From NCBI GenBank assembly GCA_019309565.1, contig JAFDFZ010000114.1, forward strand, positions 1 to 35,565: a DNA stretch of 35,565 nucleotides, read 5' to 3'. Of this stretch, positions 6,455 to 15,483 are shown piece by piece. A program made the position numbers and the translations under genes. Positions within the stretch are counted from its first letter, which is position 1. Each line of letters begins with the position of its first letter. Origin of the DNA: Deltaproteobacteria bacterium. Lineage in GTDB: Bacteria; Desulfobacterota; Desulfobacteria; Desulfobacterales; SURF-15. Below the pieces are notes generated by a model, which was not told the DNA's origin, did no database searches, and was given only the letters and a program-made list of their open reading frames with translations.

Positions 6455-8440
6455 TTAGCCGATGACGCAAAGAACGTCATTTTTGGAAACCGTATCTCCG
6501 CTGCGGAAGTTGATCGATTTGATGGTGCCGTTTACAGGGGCTTTAATGGCATTTTCCATCTTCATGGCTTCCAAAATGACCACCGTATCTCCCTGCTGAA
6601 CCCGCTCACCCTGCTGCTTTTCATACCGCACCACCATGCCGGGCATGGGTGCGAGCACCGCCGATCCATCTCCGGACGGGCTCAGAGCCCCATCCGGTTT
6701 CTCACCGGCATCTTCCACTGCCCTGGACGGCGTAACAGATGGTTTTTCTCCAGAGCTGGAAGCTGTCGACCTGTCCGGTGTATAAGGTGTCTGTTGAATC
6801 CCTCCTGCTTCCTGGACACCTACCTCGAAATACTCACCATCCACAAAAACATTAAACATACGTAATCCAGGGCCCTTATCAGGTACTGGTTTTTCTTTTT
6901 TTTCGATAAGTTTTCCGGCCTTTGCTTTTTCGATGAGCTCCTGTTCAGCTCGAACATCTTCAAGGGTCCTGGGCTTTACATCCTCAGGGGGTTTTTCTTT
7001 GCCATATTTCCAGTTTAAAAACCGCTTTCCAGTTACAGGGTAAAGCGCATATATCAGAACGTCGTCAATATCGCTGGTCAATTCCTTTACAGCATCCCGG
7101 GCTTTCTCAAGCTCAGGCTCCAGTACTTCCGCGGGCCTGCAGGTGATGGGCACCTCACCCCGCGGGTAGTCTTTTAGAGCTTTTTTTTGAAGCTGCGGGT
7201 ATATGGGCACCGGCGTCTTCCCGTACAGCCCGTAACAGAGATCTTTTACCTGGGAGGTGATCATCTTGTATCGCTCAGATTCATCGTCGAACAGCACGTT
7301 GTTGACGGCCTGAATGCCCACGATCTGGCTGGTTGGGGTTACCAGGGGTACCTGCCCCAGTTCCTTTCTCACCCTGGGAAGCTCTGCATAGACCTGCTCG
7401 ATCTTATCCAGAGCGTCCATCTCTCTTAGTTGATTTACCAGGTTGGACAACATGCCACCCGGTGTCTGATGCAGCAAAACCCCGATGTCGATGACCGACA
7501 CCTTGGTATCATCAAGCAGGTGCCGGTACTTCGGAAGGATCTCTCTTTCAAGAATCTCGTCTATGGCCGCCAGGTGTTTGATATCAAACCCCGTATCACG
7601 GTTTGTGCCCAGCAGAGTCATCACAAGCGGCTCAATGGCGGTATGGGATGTTCGATATGCATAAGGGGCCATGCAGGTGTCCACTATATCAACCCCGGCT
7701 TCCGCTGCCTTAAGCAGCGTCATGGGAGCCATGCCGGAGGTGAAATGACTGTGCAGGTGGATAGGAACCGATACAAGTTTTTTCAATTCTTTAACAAGCC
7801 TATAGGCGTCGTAAGGAGCCAGCAGGCTTGCCATGTCTTTAATACATATGGAGTCAGCACCCATGGTCTGCAGCTCTAAAGCTTTCTTCTTATAGTATTC
7901 GAGGTTGAAAACATTTCCACCCAGGCGCGCTTCGGTAATGGAGTAACAGATACAGCCCTGAAAATGTTTTCCGCTTGATTTGATCACCGGTACCACCGTT
8001 TCAAAATTACGGTAATCATTTAAGGCATCAAAGGTGCGGAAAATGTCGATTCCGTTTGCCGCTGCTCTTTCCACGAACACTGCTGCCACATCATCTGCAT
8101 AGTTTCGATACCCCACCAGATTCTGCCCTCTTAGAAGCATGGAAAACGGGGTTTTCTTTATATATTTCTTCAGCGTCCGAATTCGCTGCCATGGATCTTC
8201 GTTTAAAAACCGGTGCATGGTATCGAATGTGGCGCCTCCCCATACTTCCATAGCCCAAAACCCAACCTCGTCCATCATCTCTGCAACCGGGATCATGTCT
8301 TCGGTTCGCCCTCGGGTGGCGAATAGAGACTGGTGGCCGTCTCGGAAGGTCAGATCTTCGATTTTTAAAGGATTTTCCGCTGGCGGCCGATCTTTGCCAT
8401 AATGCATGTCTGTCATTTTAACCTGGTCATGATCGTACAT
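6455..8440 (-). CDS. carboxyltransferase 5S-type subunit (OadA/pyruvate carboxylase B-like) with fused biotin carrier domain
   Basis: The 661-residue protein begins with the HMGL-like carboxyltransferase TIM barrel: LTFRDGHQSLFATR near residue 30, FRTFDALND, the lysine-containing ICIKDMASLLAPYDA, and the metal ligands in IHLHSHFTSG. The conserved PYC_OADA domain follows (LLHQTPGGMLSNL, VTPTSQIVG). A low-complexity linker rich in Ser, Pro and Glu (about residues 550-590) leads to a biotinyl domain with EAMKMEN, whose second lysine carries biotin. Such proteins act as oxaloacetate decarboxylase alpha, pyruvate carboxylase B or methylmalonyl-CoA transcarboxylase 5S plus 1.3S. The 12S-type subunit gene nearby and the lack of a biotin carboxylase or sodium-pump beta gene here favour transcarboxylase. 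The start follows TAGGAG. Confidence 0.88.
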   Translation of the reverse strand: MYDHDQVKMTDMHYGKDRPPAENPLKIEDLTFRDGHQSLFATRGRTEDMIPVAEMMDEVGFWAMEVWGGATFDTMHRFLNEDPWQRIRTLKKYIKKTPFSMLLRGQNLVGYRNYADDVAAVFVERAAANGIDIFRTFDALNDYRNFETVVPVIKSSGKHFQGCICYSITEARLGGNVFNLEYYKKKALELQTMGADSICIKDMASLLAPYDAYRLVKELKKLVSVPIHLHSHFTSGMAPMTLLKAAEAGVDIVDTCMAPYAYRTSHTAIEPLVMTLLGTNRDTGFDIKHLAAIDEILEREILPKYRHLLDDTKVSVIDIGVLLHQTPGGMLSNLVNQLREMDALDKIEQVYAELPRVRKELGQVPLVTPTSQIVGIQAVNNVLFDDESERYKMITSQVKDLCYGLYGKTPVPIYPQLQKKALKDYPRGEVPITCRPAEVLEPELEKARDAVKELTSDIDDVLIYALYPVTGKRFLNWKYGKEKPPEDVKPRTLEDVRAEQELIEKAKAGKLIEKKEKPVPDKGPGLRMFNVFVDGEYFEVGVQEAGGIQQTPYTPDRSTASSSGEKPSVTPSRAVEDAGEKPDGALSPSGDGSAVLAPMPGMVVRYEKQQGERVQQGDTVVILEAMKMENAIKAPVNGTIKSINFRSGDTVSKNDVLCVIG

Positions 8441-8505
8441 GGTTTTTCACTCCTAAAAGGGTTTTGATGATCTTGTTTTCTTCAAATGCCCTTTTTTCGA
8501 ATCTA

Positions 8506-8709
8506 TTAACCCCTCAATGCATGAAATGCTCTTAACTGCATGAGATTTCGAAACTGCATTTGCGCCTGTCTTCCGCTTATGGCCCAGAGGTTTTGCCCTC
8601 TGAAATCGAAAACAGGTGGTGGTCGCCGTACCGTGTGGTCCTGTTCTTCATCACGAATGTAGGCCATTACCGCCGATATGGCAGCAGTGCGTTTCTTGTT
8701 TTCAACCAT
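8506..8709 (-). CDS. small accessory subunit of the carboxyltransferase complex (soluble OadG/epsilon-like)
   Basis: A 67-residue protein lies between the 12S-type and 5S-type genes on the same strand. The N-terminal half, RTAAISAVMAYIRDEEQD, is a short amphipathic alanine-rich helix ending in acidic residues. The C-terminal half contains LWAISGRQAQMQFRNLMQLR. This resembles the cytosolic tail arrangement of gamma/epsilon-type subunits of biotin-dependent decarboxylases and acyl-CoA carboxylases, but without the usual membrane helix. A ribosome binding site TGGAG precedes the ATG by 6 bases. It probably helps assemble the carboxyltransferase core with the biotin carrier. The family match is from memory of similar proteins, so the role is inferred mainly from position. 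Confidence 0.65.
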   Translation of the reverse strand: MVENKKRTAAISAVMAYIRDEEQDHTVRRPPPVFDFRGQNLWAISGRQAQMQFRNLMQLRAFHALRG

Positions 8710-8751
8710 GTGTACTCCATGTGTTTAAAAGTTTCATACTCTATAAAATTA

Positions 8752-8763
8752 AGCGATATCGCT
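8752..8763. other. 12-bp perfect palindrome in the 12S / small-subunit gap
   Basis: AGCGATATCGCT is a perfect palindrome in the 85-base space between the end of the 12S-type gene and the small accessory gene. It could be a protein-binding site or a weak RNA hairpin that tunes expression of the downstream subunits. No T tract follows on either strand. Confidence 0.3.
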
Positions 8764-8794
8764 CAATCGAATCTTGACCTAACATCACGCTTCG

Positions 8795-10348
8795 TTACAT
8801 CGGTATGTTGCCGTGTTTCTTGGGCGGTCTCATTTCCCGCTTGGTGCTCATGGCCTCCAGGGCCTCGACCAATCTCTGCCGTGTTTCCCTCGGGGTGATC
8901 ACCGCATCGATATATCCTCTTTGCGCTGCCTGATAAGGATTGGAGAACAGCCTTTCATATGCCTCAATCTTCTCTTTTCGCTTCTGTTCTGGATTCTCCG
9001 CTGCCTGAATCTCTTTTCTGTGTATAATATTTGCTGCCCCCTCTGCTCCCATAACCGCAATCTCCGCACTCGGCCACGCAAACGCCATATCTGTTCCCAG
9101 GTGCCTCGAAGACATTGCGATATAGGCCCCCCCGTATGCTTTTCGGGTAATCAGCAGCAGCTTGGGCACCGTTGCTTCCGAATAGCACCAGAGCAGTTTG
9201 GCGCCGTGTCGGATAATCCCGCCCCATTCCTGCTTGCTGCCGGGAAGATAGCCCGGTACATCGGAGATAGTAAGCAGAGGGATATTAAAGGCATCGCAGA
9301 ATCGTATAAAACGCGTGGCCTTGTCCGAAGCATCGATATCAAGACATCCGGCCTTTATTCTTGGTTGATTTGCGATCACCCCGATGCTTCGACCGTTTAA
9401 CCTTGCAAAACAGACAATCATATTGGTGGCATAATGTTCATAGGGTTCGAATATCTCGCCGTTGTCCACTATGTGGCGAATCACCTCCTTCATGTCATAT
9501 GACCGGCGCGGATTTTCCGGTACAATACCATCCAGCTCCTGGCACAGCCGACCGGGGTCGTCTCCGGTCTCCACAGTCGGAGGATCTTCCATGTTGTTTG
9601 ATGGCAAGTAGGAAAGTAGTTTTTTAATCTGATTGATCGCGTCTTCGTCGCTTTCACAGGCAAACTGTGCAACACCGCTTTTCTTGTTATGGGTCATGGC
9701 CCCCCCAAGCTCCTCGAAGGTTATTTCTTCCCCTGTTACAGCCTTTATGACCTCAGGGCCCGTGATGAACATATAGCTGGTGTTTTTGACCATAAAGACC
9801 CAGTCGGTCATGGCCGGAGAATACACCGCACCGCCTGCGGTGGGGCCCATGATGGCGGATATTTGAGGAATAACCCCGGAAGCCAGAGAGTTGCGGTAGA
9901 AAATCTCTCCATATCCTGCAAGAGCATCCACTCCCTCCTGAATCCGAGCACCACCCGAGTCATTCATTCCAACGAATGGAACCCCGGCCTTGATGGCCAG
10001 ATCCATGACTTTGCAAATCTTCTTTGCGTGCATTTCTCCCAGACTTCCGGCTCTTGAGGTAAAATCCTGTGCGAATGCAAATACCGGTCGGCCGTTCACA
10101 TTCCCGTGTCCGGTGATCACACCATCGGAAGGAATATCCATCTGCTGCATCCCAAAATGAACGCATCGGTGGCGGACAAACATGTCTATTTCTCTAAAGG
10201 TACCTGAATCAAACAGTAGATTAAGTCTATCACGGGCGGTGAGTTTTCCCTTTTTGCGCTGGGCCAGCACCGCTTTTTCACCCCCCATCTGTCGTATGCT
10301 GTCTTCACACGCTTTCAAATCCATGATTTTCTCTTCTATGATACCCAT
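8795..10348 (-). CDS. acyl-CoA carboxyltransferase 12S-type subunit (methylmalonyl-CoA carboxyltransferase / propionyl-CoA carboxylase beta)
   Basis: The 517-residue protein is full length for the family, with two crotonase-like halves. Visible signatures are KLTARDRLNLLFD, the N-half oxyanion region MNDSGGARIQEGVDALAGYG, GPTAGGAVYSPAMTDW, and the C-half DVPGYLPGSKQEWGGIIRHG and KAYGGAYIAMSS, with the typical end after RQRLVEALE. It binds the acyl-CoA and moves the carboxyl group between biotin and propionyl-CoA/methylmalonyl-CoA. With the 5S/biotin protein and the small subunit it forms one complex. No biotin carboxylase gene is present in the window, which favours transcarboxylation from or to pyruvate/oxaloacetate. 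Its 5' flank carries the end of a MITE-like repeat (10383-10454). Confidence 0.9.
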   Translation of the reverse strand: MGIIEEKIMDLKACEDSIRQMGGEKAVLAQRKKGKLTARDRLNLLFDSGTFREIDMFVRHRCVHFGMQQMDIPSDGVITGHGNVNGRPVFAFAQDFTSRAGSLGEMHAKKICKVMDLAIKAGVPFVGMNDSGGARIQEGVDALAGYGEIFYRNSLASGVIPQISAIMGPTAGGAVYSPAMTDWVFMVKNTSYMFITGPEVIKAVTGEEITFEELGGAMTHNKKSGVAQFACESDEDAINQIKKLLSYLPSNNMEDPPTVETGDDPGRLCQELDGIVPENPRRSYDMKEVIRHIVDNGEIFEPYEHYATNMIVCFARLNGRSIGVIANQPRIKAGCLDIDASDKATRFIRFCDAFNIPLLTISDVPGYLPGSKQEWGGIIRHGAKLLWCYSEATVPKLLLITRKAYGGAYIAMSSRHLGTDMAFAWPSAEIAVMGAEGAANIIHRKEIQAAENPEQKRKEKIEAYERLFSNPYQAAQRGYIDAVITPRETRQRLVEALEAMSTKREMRPPKKHGNIPM

Positions 10349-10382
10349 TCATCTTCCCTTTCAAGGTTGATTTTGATGCGGT

Positions 10383-10454
10383 ACTCAAACCTCGCACCCC
10401 AAATCCTTTGAAAAGCTTTATACGACTTAATATCCATAGGTAATTTTACAGTAA
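10383..10454 (+). repeat. internally deleted relative of the 410-bp MITE-like element
   Basis: Bases 10383-10424 match the inverted right end of the element at 25454-25863: ACTCAA, TCGCACCCC, AATCCTTTGAAA and TTATA blocks in the same order. Bases 10423-10454 (CGACTTAA, ATCCAT, GGTAATTTTA, GTAAA) match the inverted inner left end of that element. The middle and the left terminal repeat are absent, and the 115-bp repeat C starts here. It occupies the gap between the 12S-type gene and meaB, so it lies in the 5' flank of the 12S-type gene. Confidence 0.6.
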
Positions 10455-10561
10455 ACCCCGTTAGAGAACGATGTTCTCTAACGACTATAGATGGTGGCAT
10501 TAAACCACCATCTATAAGGAATTATCTATACAACCGACAGGAGTCGGTGGCTTTCTCTAAT
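10447..10561 (+). repeat. 115-bp structured repeat C, copy 1 (three perfect hairpins)
   Basis: It is identical base for base to 23292-23406 in the same orientation. Hairpin 1 is GTTAGAGAAC-GAT-GTTCTCTAAC (10-bp stem). Hairpin 2 is TATAGATGGTGG-CATTAAA-CCACCATCTATA (12-bp stem). Hairpin 3 is ACCGAC-AGGA-GTCGGT, followed by a pyrimidine-rich GGCTTTCTCT. Its right end includes the first base of the stop codon of meaB, so meaB transcripts would run into it in antisense orientation. No protein is encoded. It could be a small mobile element or a structured RNA. Confidence 0.85.
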
Positions 10562-11553
10562 TAGCCGCAGCTCCTGTCATCAAGAAGGGAAAGCAATGCA
10601 TACGCGGCATCCGGAGGTGCGGTCATCCCTTTTTCCACCTCTTTGGTCACCTTCTTCAGTATCCTTTTAATATCCGGATGCTGGTAAAATCGCTCCTTTA
10701 ACCCCTCCTCTACGATAGACCACATCCACTCAAGAGCCTGCCTTCGGCGCTTTTCCTTGAACTCCCCGGTAGCAGCAAGCCTTTTTCTATGTTCCAAAAC
10801 CGTGTTCCAAATATCTTCAATCCCTGACATCTCAAGCGCGCTGCAGATCAGCACAGGCGGCTTCCAGGAAGCCGAAGAGGGACGTAATAGGCTTAAGGCG
10901 GTTTCATACGCTTCTCTGGCCTTCTGTGCGTTCTGAATGTTCTGTCCATCGGCCTTGTTGATGGCAAGAGCATCTGCCATTTCCAGCACACCCTTCTTGA
11001 TCCCCTGAAGCTCATCCCCGGCACCTGCCAGCATCAGAACCAGGAAAAAATCCACCATGGAAGCCACTTTTATTTCCGACTGACCCACTCCCATGGTCTC
11101 AACGATCAGCACATCAAAACCAGCAGCCTCACATACAAGCATGGTTTCCCGGGTCGTTCTGGCAACTCCGCCAAGCGTACCCCCTGAAGGAGAGGGGCGG
11201 ATATAAGCAGAAGGATGCACGGATAGCTTTTCCATGCGTGTCTTGTCTGCCATAACGCTGCCGCCGCTTCTGGTGCTGCTGGGATCAACCGCCAGCACCG
11301 CCACCTGGTGGCCTTTTTCAACCAGCATCATACCCAGGCTTTCAATAAACGTACTCTTTCCGACACCGGGCACTCCGGTGATGCCAAGCCGTATGGATTT
11401 GCCCGTATACGGAAGCAGTTGATCGAGAATGGTTCTTGCCAGAGCACGATGCTCCGGCAGTGCGCTTTCGATCAACGTAATGGTTTTGGCCAGCATGCGC
11501 CGGTTTCCTTCCAGCACACCCGAAACATATGTCTGTGGGCTTTGAGGTTTCAT
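10561..11553 (-). CDS. meaB: MeaB/ArgK-type GTPase, chaperone of methylmalonyl-CoA mutase
   Basis: The 330-residue G3E-class P-loop GTPase has Walker A in [10 protein letters not shown] (about residues 60-69), the switch region [30 protein letters not shown], and the base-recognition motif NKAD. MeaB proteins load adenosylcobalamin onto methylmalonyl-CoA mutase and eject damaged cofactor, using GTP hydrolysis. The ATG overlaps the mutase stop codon as ATGA (11550-11553), so the two are translationally coupled, as expected for partners. The stop codon abuts the 115-bp structured repeat. Confidence 0.93.
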   Translation of the reverse strand: MKPQSPQTYVSGVLEGNRRMLAKTITLIESALPEHRALARTILDQLLPYTGKSIRLGITGVPGVGKSTFIESLGMMLVEKGHQVAVLAVDPSSTRSGGSVMADKTRMEKLSVHPSAYIRPSPSGGTLGGVARTTRETMLVCEAAGFDVLIVETMGVGQSEIKVASMVDFFLVLMLAGAGDELQGIKKGVLEMADALAINKADGQNIQNAQKAREAYETALSLLRPSSASWKPPVLICSALEMSGIEDIWNTVLEHRKRLAATGEFKEKRRRQALEWMWSIVEEGLKERFYQHPDIKRILKKVTKEVEKGMTAPPDAAYALLSLLDDRSCG

Positions 11554-13721
11554 GCCGTTTCTTTCCCGGCACTGTCGTCTTTGTCTGAAAACTTCTTCTT
11601 TTTTTCCAGTGCATTCATCACTTGATTAGCAGCAGAGGTGATGGAAGTGCCTGGGCCAAACACGCAGGCAACACCATGGTTGTAAAGATAATCGAAATCA
11701 ACAGCGGGTATGATGCCGCCAACCACCACCAGTATTTCCTCCCCTCCCTGCTGTTTGAGCGAAGAGATCAATCGAGGAACCAGAACCTTGTGTCCGGCGA
11801 CCTGGGAGGAGACACCCACCAGATGAACATCGTTCTCGATGGCCATTTTAGCGGACTCTTCGGGTGTCTGGAACATCGGGCTGATATCCACATCGAAGCC
11901 GAGGTCCGCAAAGCCCGAAGCAACCACCTTGATTCCCCGGTCATGGCCGTCCTGTCCCATCTTCGTAACCAGCATGCGGGGCCGTCTTCCTTCCCGGTTT
12001 AAGAACGCGTCGGTTCGTTTTCGAATGGACGCAATAATATCGCTGTCGCCATATTCGGCCGCATAGATGCCCGAAATACACTGGGTTGTCGCCACATATC
12101 GGCCGAAAACCTGCTCCATTGCATCGGAGATCTCCCCCAGCGTCGCCCGAACCCTGGCTGCGGGAATGCAAGCCTCTAAAAGGTTGCCGCCCGTTTCCGC
12201 TGCGCGGGTTACGGCTTCAAGCGCCTTTTTTACCGCCCTATCATCTCTTTTTTTTCTTACTTCTTTTAAGCGATTGATTTGTTCGTCACGAACCGAGGCC
12301 GGGACTTCAAAAACTTCAATATTCACGTTTTCATCCACCTGATATTTGTTCACCCCGACGATAATATCTTTTCCCTGATCGATTCTTGCCTGTGCCTTGG
12401 CTGCGGATTCCTCGATTTTCATCTTCGGCATACCGGACATGATCGCCTTTGCCATACCGCCCATCTCCTCAACCTCTTTGAGGACCTTTTTCGCCTCCCG
12501 GGCGATGGCATGGGTGAGGTGCTCCACATAATAGGAGCCGCCCAGCGGATCGACGAGCCGGCATATCTGGGTTTCCTCTTGAATGATAATCTGAGTGTTT
12601 CGAGCGATGCGAGCGGAAAACTCTGTGGGAAGCCCCACCGCTTCGTCAAACGAATTGGTATGAAGCGACTGGGTGCCTCCAAGCACAGCCGACAAACACT
12701 CCAGCGTTGTGCGGATGATATTGTTATAAGGATCTTGCAGGGTGAGACTCCATCCGGAGGTCTGGCAGTGAGTTCTCAGCATGCAGGAGCGCGCATCCTT
12801 CGGGTTGAATTGTTTCATAAGCTCCGCCCACAGTAGCCGAGCGGCTCTTAGCATCGCAATATCCATAAAAAAGTTCATGCCGATGCCGAAGAAAAAAGAA
12901 AGTCTCGGTGCGAATGCATCGATGTTAAGCCCTCTTCCAAGCGCAGCTTTTACGTACTCAAGACCGTCGGCCAAAGTGAAAGCCAGCTGCAACACCGAGT
13001 TCGCTCCTGCTTCCATCATGTGGTAACCACTTATGCTTATGGGATTGTACCTGGGCATGTGTTTTGAGCAATATTCGATAATATCGGCAACGATCCGCAT
13101 GGAAGGCTCGGGAGGATAGATATAGGTATTGCGCGTAAGATATTCCTTTAAAATATCATTCTGGATGGTTCCGGTGAGTTTTTCCTGGCTGACCCCCTGT
13201 TCTTCCGCCGCAACGATGTAGTTGGCAAGAATCGGCAACACGGCACCGTTCATGGTCATTGAAACCGACATGACATCAAGCGGAATCCGGTCGAAAAGGA
13301 TTTTCATATCCTCAACGGAATCGATGGCCACACCCGCTTTGCCTACGTCTCCCAGCACACGGGGGTGATCCGAGTCATAGCCCCTGTGGGTGGCAAGGTC
13401 AAAGGCCACCGACAATCCTTTCTGTCCCGCGGCAAGGCATTTTCGATAAAATTCATTGGATTCCCTGGCGGTAGAAAAACCTGCATACTGGCGGATTGTC
13501 CAGGGTCTGCCGGCATACATGGTTGCGCGGGGGCCGCGAACAAAAGGAATAAACCCGGGAAGGCTGTTGGCAAATTCAAGTTGCTCAATATCCTCTGCTG
13601 TGTAAAGAGGTTTAACGGGTATCCCTTCGGGGCTTGTCCAGGTCAGGGAATCCAGCGGCCTGCCACGAAGTTCCCTTTCGGCCAGTTCTTTCCATTTACT
13701 GATATCAGGATGCTCCGACAT
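11550..13721 (-). CDS. scpA: methylmalonyl-CoA mutase (single-chain, with C-terminal B12-binding domain)
   Basis: The 723-residue protein has the catalytic TIM-barrel half ([54 protein letters not shown]) and a C-terminal Rossmann-like cobalamin domain with the base-off motif DGHDRG in [15 protein letters not shown]. It interconverts (R)-methylmalonyl-CoA and succinyl-CoA using adenosylcobalamin. A longer frame opens at 13757, but the ATG at 13721 follows AAGGAGG at an ideal distance and matches family length, so I use it. It starts 10 bases after the epimerase stop and overlaps meaB by 4 bases, giving a tight mce-mcm-meaB unit. Confidence 0.95.
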   Translation of the reverse strand: MSEHPDISKWKELAERELRGRPLDSLTWTSPEGIPVKPLYTAEDIEQLEFANSLPGFIPFVRGPRATMYAGRPWTIRQYAGFSTARESNEFYRKCLAAGQKGLSVAFDLATHRGYDSDHPRVLGDVGKAGVAIDSVEDMKILFDRIPLDVMSVSMTMNGAVLPILANYIVAAEEQGVSQEKLTGTIQNDILKEYLTRNTYIYPPEPSMRIVADIIEYCSKHMPRYNPISISGYHMMEAGANSVLQLAFTLADGLEYVKAALGRGLNIDAFAPRLSFFFGIGMNFFMDIAMLRAARLLWAELMKQFNPKDARSCMLRTHCQTSGWSLTLQDPYNNIIRTTLECLSAVLGGTQSLHTNSFDEAVGLPTEFSARIARNTQIIIQEETQICRLVDPLGGSYYVEHLTHAIAREAKKVLKEVEEMGGMAKAIMSGMPKMKIEESAAKAQARIDQGKDIIVGVNKYQVDENVNIEVFEVPASVRDEQINRLKEVRKKRDDRAVKKALEAVTRAAETGGNLLEACIPAARVRATLGEISDAMEQVFGRYVATTQCISGIYAAEYGDSDIIASIRKRTDAFLNREGRRPRMLVTKMGQDGHDRGIKVVASGFADLGFDVDISPMFQTPEESAKMAIENDVHLVGVSSQVAGHKVLVPRLISSLKQQGGEEILVVVGGIIPAVDFDYLYNHGVACVFGPGTSITSAANQVMNALEKKKKFSDKDDSAGKETA

Positions 13722-13731
13722 GGTGTCCTCC

Positions 13732-14136
13732 TTAATCCCGCTGGCATAATTCAACAAGAACCCCGCCCGTTGATTTCGGGTGGATAAAAGCTATTTTTGC
13801 CCCGCCTGCGCCTTTTCTGGGAGTTTCATCGATCAGTCGAATCCCTTTTTCTTTTAATTCCTCAAGGGCAGCTTCTATGTCCTCCACACAAAAGGCCACG
13901 TGCTGGATGCCTTGCCCTTTTTTCTCCAGATACCGGGCGATCGGTCCGCCGGGGGAAGTGGACTGCAACAACTCTACTTCGCTTTCTCCAACCGGGAAAA
14001 ATGCGGTTTTAACCTCCTGTTCTTCAACGGTTTCCGTACCCTTAAATTTAAGCCCCATAACATCGGCCCAGAATTTCTTTCCTTCCTCTATACTGTTGAC
14101 AGCGATTCCAAGATGATCAATTTTAAGTATTTTCAT
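13732..14136 (-). CDS. mce: methylmalonyl-CoA epimerase (glyoxalase/VOC fold)
   Basis: The 134-residue protein has the typical length. It starts [20 protein letters not shown] with the first metal histidine, contains [20 protein letters not shown] and [19 protein letters not shown], and ends [14 protein letters not shown] with the C-terminal metal glutamate. It converts (S)- to (R)-methylmalonyl-CoA, the step between the carboxyltransferase and the mutase. The frame is open further upstream, to 14256, but that extension is not family-like. The ATG at 14136 follows AAGGATGG and gives the standard N-terminus. Confidence 0.93.
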   Translation of the reverse strand: MKILKIDHLGIAVNSIEEGKKFWADVMGLKFKGTETVEEQEVKTAFFPVGESEVELLQSTSPGGPIARYLEKKGQGIQHVAFCVEDIEAALEELKEKGIRLIDETPRKGAGGAKIAFIHPKSTGGVLVELCQRD

Positions 14137-14212
14137 ATATCCATCCTTCTTCCGTTGAACGGAATAAAACCCTCTTTTGCATGATCCCCTGCCAGGATCA
14201 AATGAATAAGGA

Positions 14213-15394
14213 TTATTTGAATCTCTCCATGGCCCGCTTAAACCCGGGCATCGCATTTATAATCGTATCGTCCTCCACGCAATAGGCTATTCGAAAATGG
14301 CCTGGCCCACCGAATCCGCTTCCGGGAACCGTTAAGATCAACTCTTCCTGCAGTGCCTGTACGAATCGAAAGTCATCCGCAATGGGTGATCTGGGAAACA
14401 GGTAGAAAGCACCTTGGGGTTTAACGAATTCATAGCCCAGCTCACTCAGGCCGTCACATAAAAGATCCCTTTTTTTCTTATATTCAGCCACATCCACGCA
14501 CGCCCCCTGAACAGAGGCTATCACCCGCTGCATCAGCGCAGGGGCATTCACAAAACCAAGAATGCGGTTTGCAAGCGCCATTGCAGAGAAAAGCGCATCC
14601 CTGTGTGTGGCTTTCGGGTTTACGACGGCAAACCCGATGCGTTCCCCGGCAATGGAGAGGTCTTTGGAGTAGGAGCTGGCAATAATGCTGTTGTGGTAAC
14701 AGGTCAATATGTCGGGCACCCTGGCATCGTCGTAAACTATCCTGGAATAGGGCTCATCGGATATCACGTAGATAATTCGGTTCAATGTGTTACACTTCTC
14801 TTCCAACAATTTTCCCAGCTGTTTGAGGCTGTCCTCTGAATAGATCTGACCGGTGGGGTTATTCGGGAAATTTAGAATGATTGCCTTGGTACTGGGGTTG
14901 ATTGCCGTACCAATGGCGTCAAGATCCAGCGTGAAATCAGAACAGGTTGGAACAGTTTTGAATACACCGCCGTGATTGTCCGTATAAAATCCGTACTCCA
15001 CAAAATAGGGGGCCGGTGCGATCACCTCATCACCTGGATCCAAAATGGCTTTAAGCGTTATGTTTACCGCTCCGGCAGCACCGCATGTCATGATCACATC
15101 ACTGCCGGAAATTTGAACCTTGCGCTGTTCGGAAAGATAGCGGGCGATTGCCTGGCAGACATGCGGAAAACCGGTATTTGGCATGTATCCATGGCCCTGG
15201 GTGGCTGAGATCTCCACCGCCTGCTTCAATGCCGAATTAAACTCCACAGGGGGTGGAAGATTCGGATTTCCCAAACTAAAATCATAAACGTTCCCCGCTC
15301 CATGGATGCTTTTCAGCCGAGCGCCTTCCTCAAACATCTTCCTAATCCAGGAGGATCGGGTAATCATGGCTTCAACTTTTTTAGCGATTGTCAT
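14213..15394 (-). CDS. class I/II pyridoxal-phosphate aminotransferase (aspartate-aminotransferase-like)
   Basis: The 393-residue fold-type I aminotransferase has SLGNPNLPPP, MTCGAAGAVNITLKAI (phosphate-binding region), ILNFPNNPTGQIYS, ISDEPYSRIVYDD, the PLP lysine in SSYSKDLSIAGERIG, and the substrate-carboxylate arginine in HFRIAYC. It should transfer an amino group between an amino acid and a 2-oxo acid; the substrate cannot be fixed from sequence. It sits directly upstream of the epimerase on the same strand (76-base gap holding the palindrome TTCCGTTGAACGGAA), so it could feed pyruvate or oxaloacetate to the carboxyltransferase. TGGGAG precedes the ATG. Confidence 0.85.
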   Translation of the reverse strand: MTIAKKVEAMITRSSWIRKMFEEGARLKSIHGAGNVYDFSLGNPNLPPPVEFNSALKQAVEISATQGHGYMPNTGFPHVCQAIARYLSEQRKVQISGSDVIMTCGAAGAVNITLKAILDPGDEVIAPAPYFVEYGFYTDNHGGVFKTVPTCSDFTLDLDAIGTAINPSTKAIILNFPNNPTGQIYSEDSLKQLGKLLEEKCNTLNRIIYVISDEPYSRIVYDDARVPDILTCYHNSIIASSYSKDLSIAGERIGFAVVNPKATHRDALFSAMALANRILGFVNAPALMQRVIASVQGACVDVAEYKKKRDLLCDGLSELGYEFVKPQGAFYLFPRSPIADDFRFVQALQEELILTVPGSGFGGPGHFRIAYCVEDDTIINAMPGFKRAMERFK

Positions 15395-15483
15395 ACGTTT
15401 GTCTCCCAGAGCTTAGATTCCATTACCTGCTGATTTTTGCAGTTCTACATGATTATTTCCAGGTTAATCCCGCGTGCTTGATG

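Noticed and set aside
10447-10561. Repeat C as an integron attC site or a CRISPR repeat
   Set aside because: The hairpin ends (GTTAGAG/CTCTAAC) do not fit the GTTRRRY core, there is no integrase and no series of repeats and spacers; each locus has one copy.
13722-13757. Longer N-terminus for methylmalonyl-CoA mutase
   Set aside because: The extension overlaps the epimerase end and lacks a ribosome binding site, while 13721 has AAGGAGG at ideal spacing.
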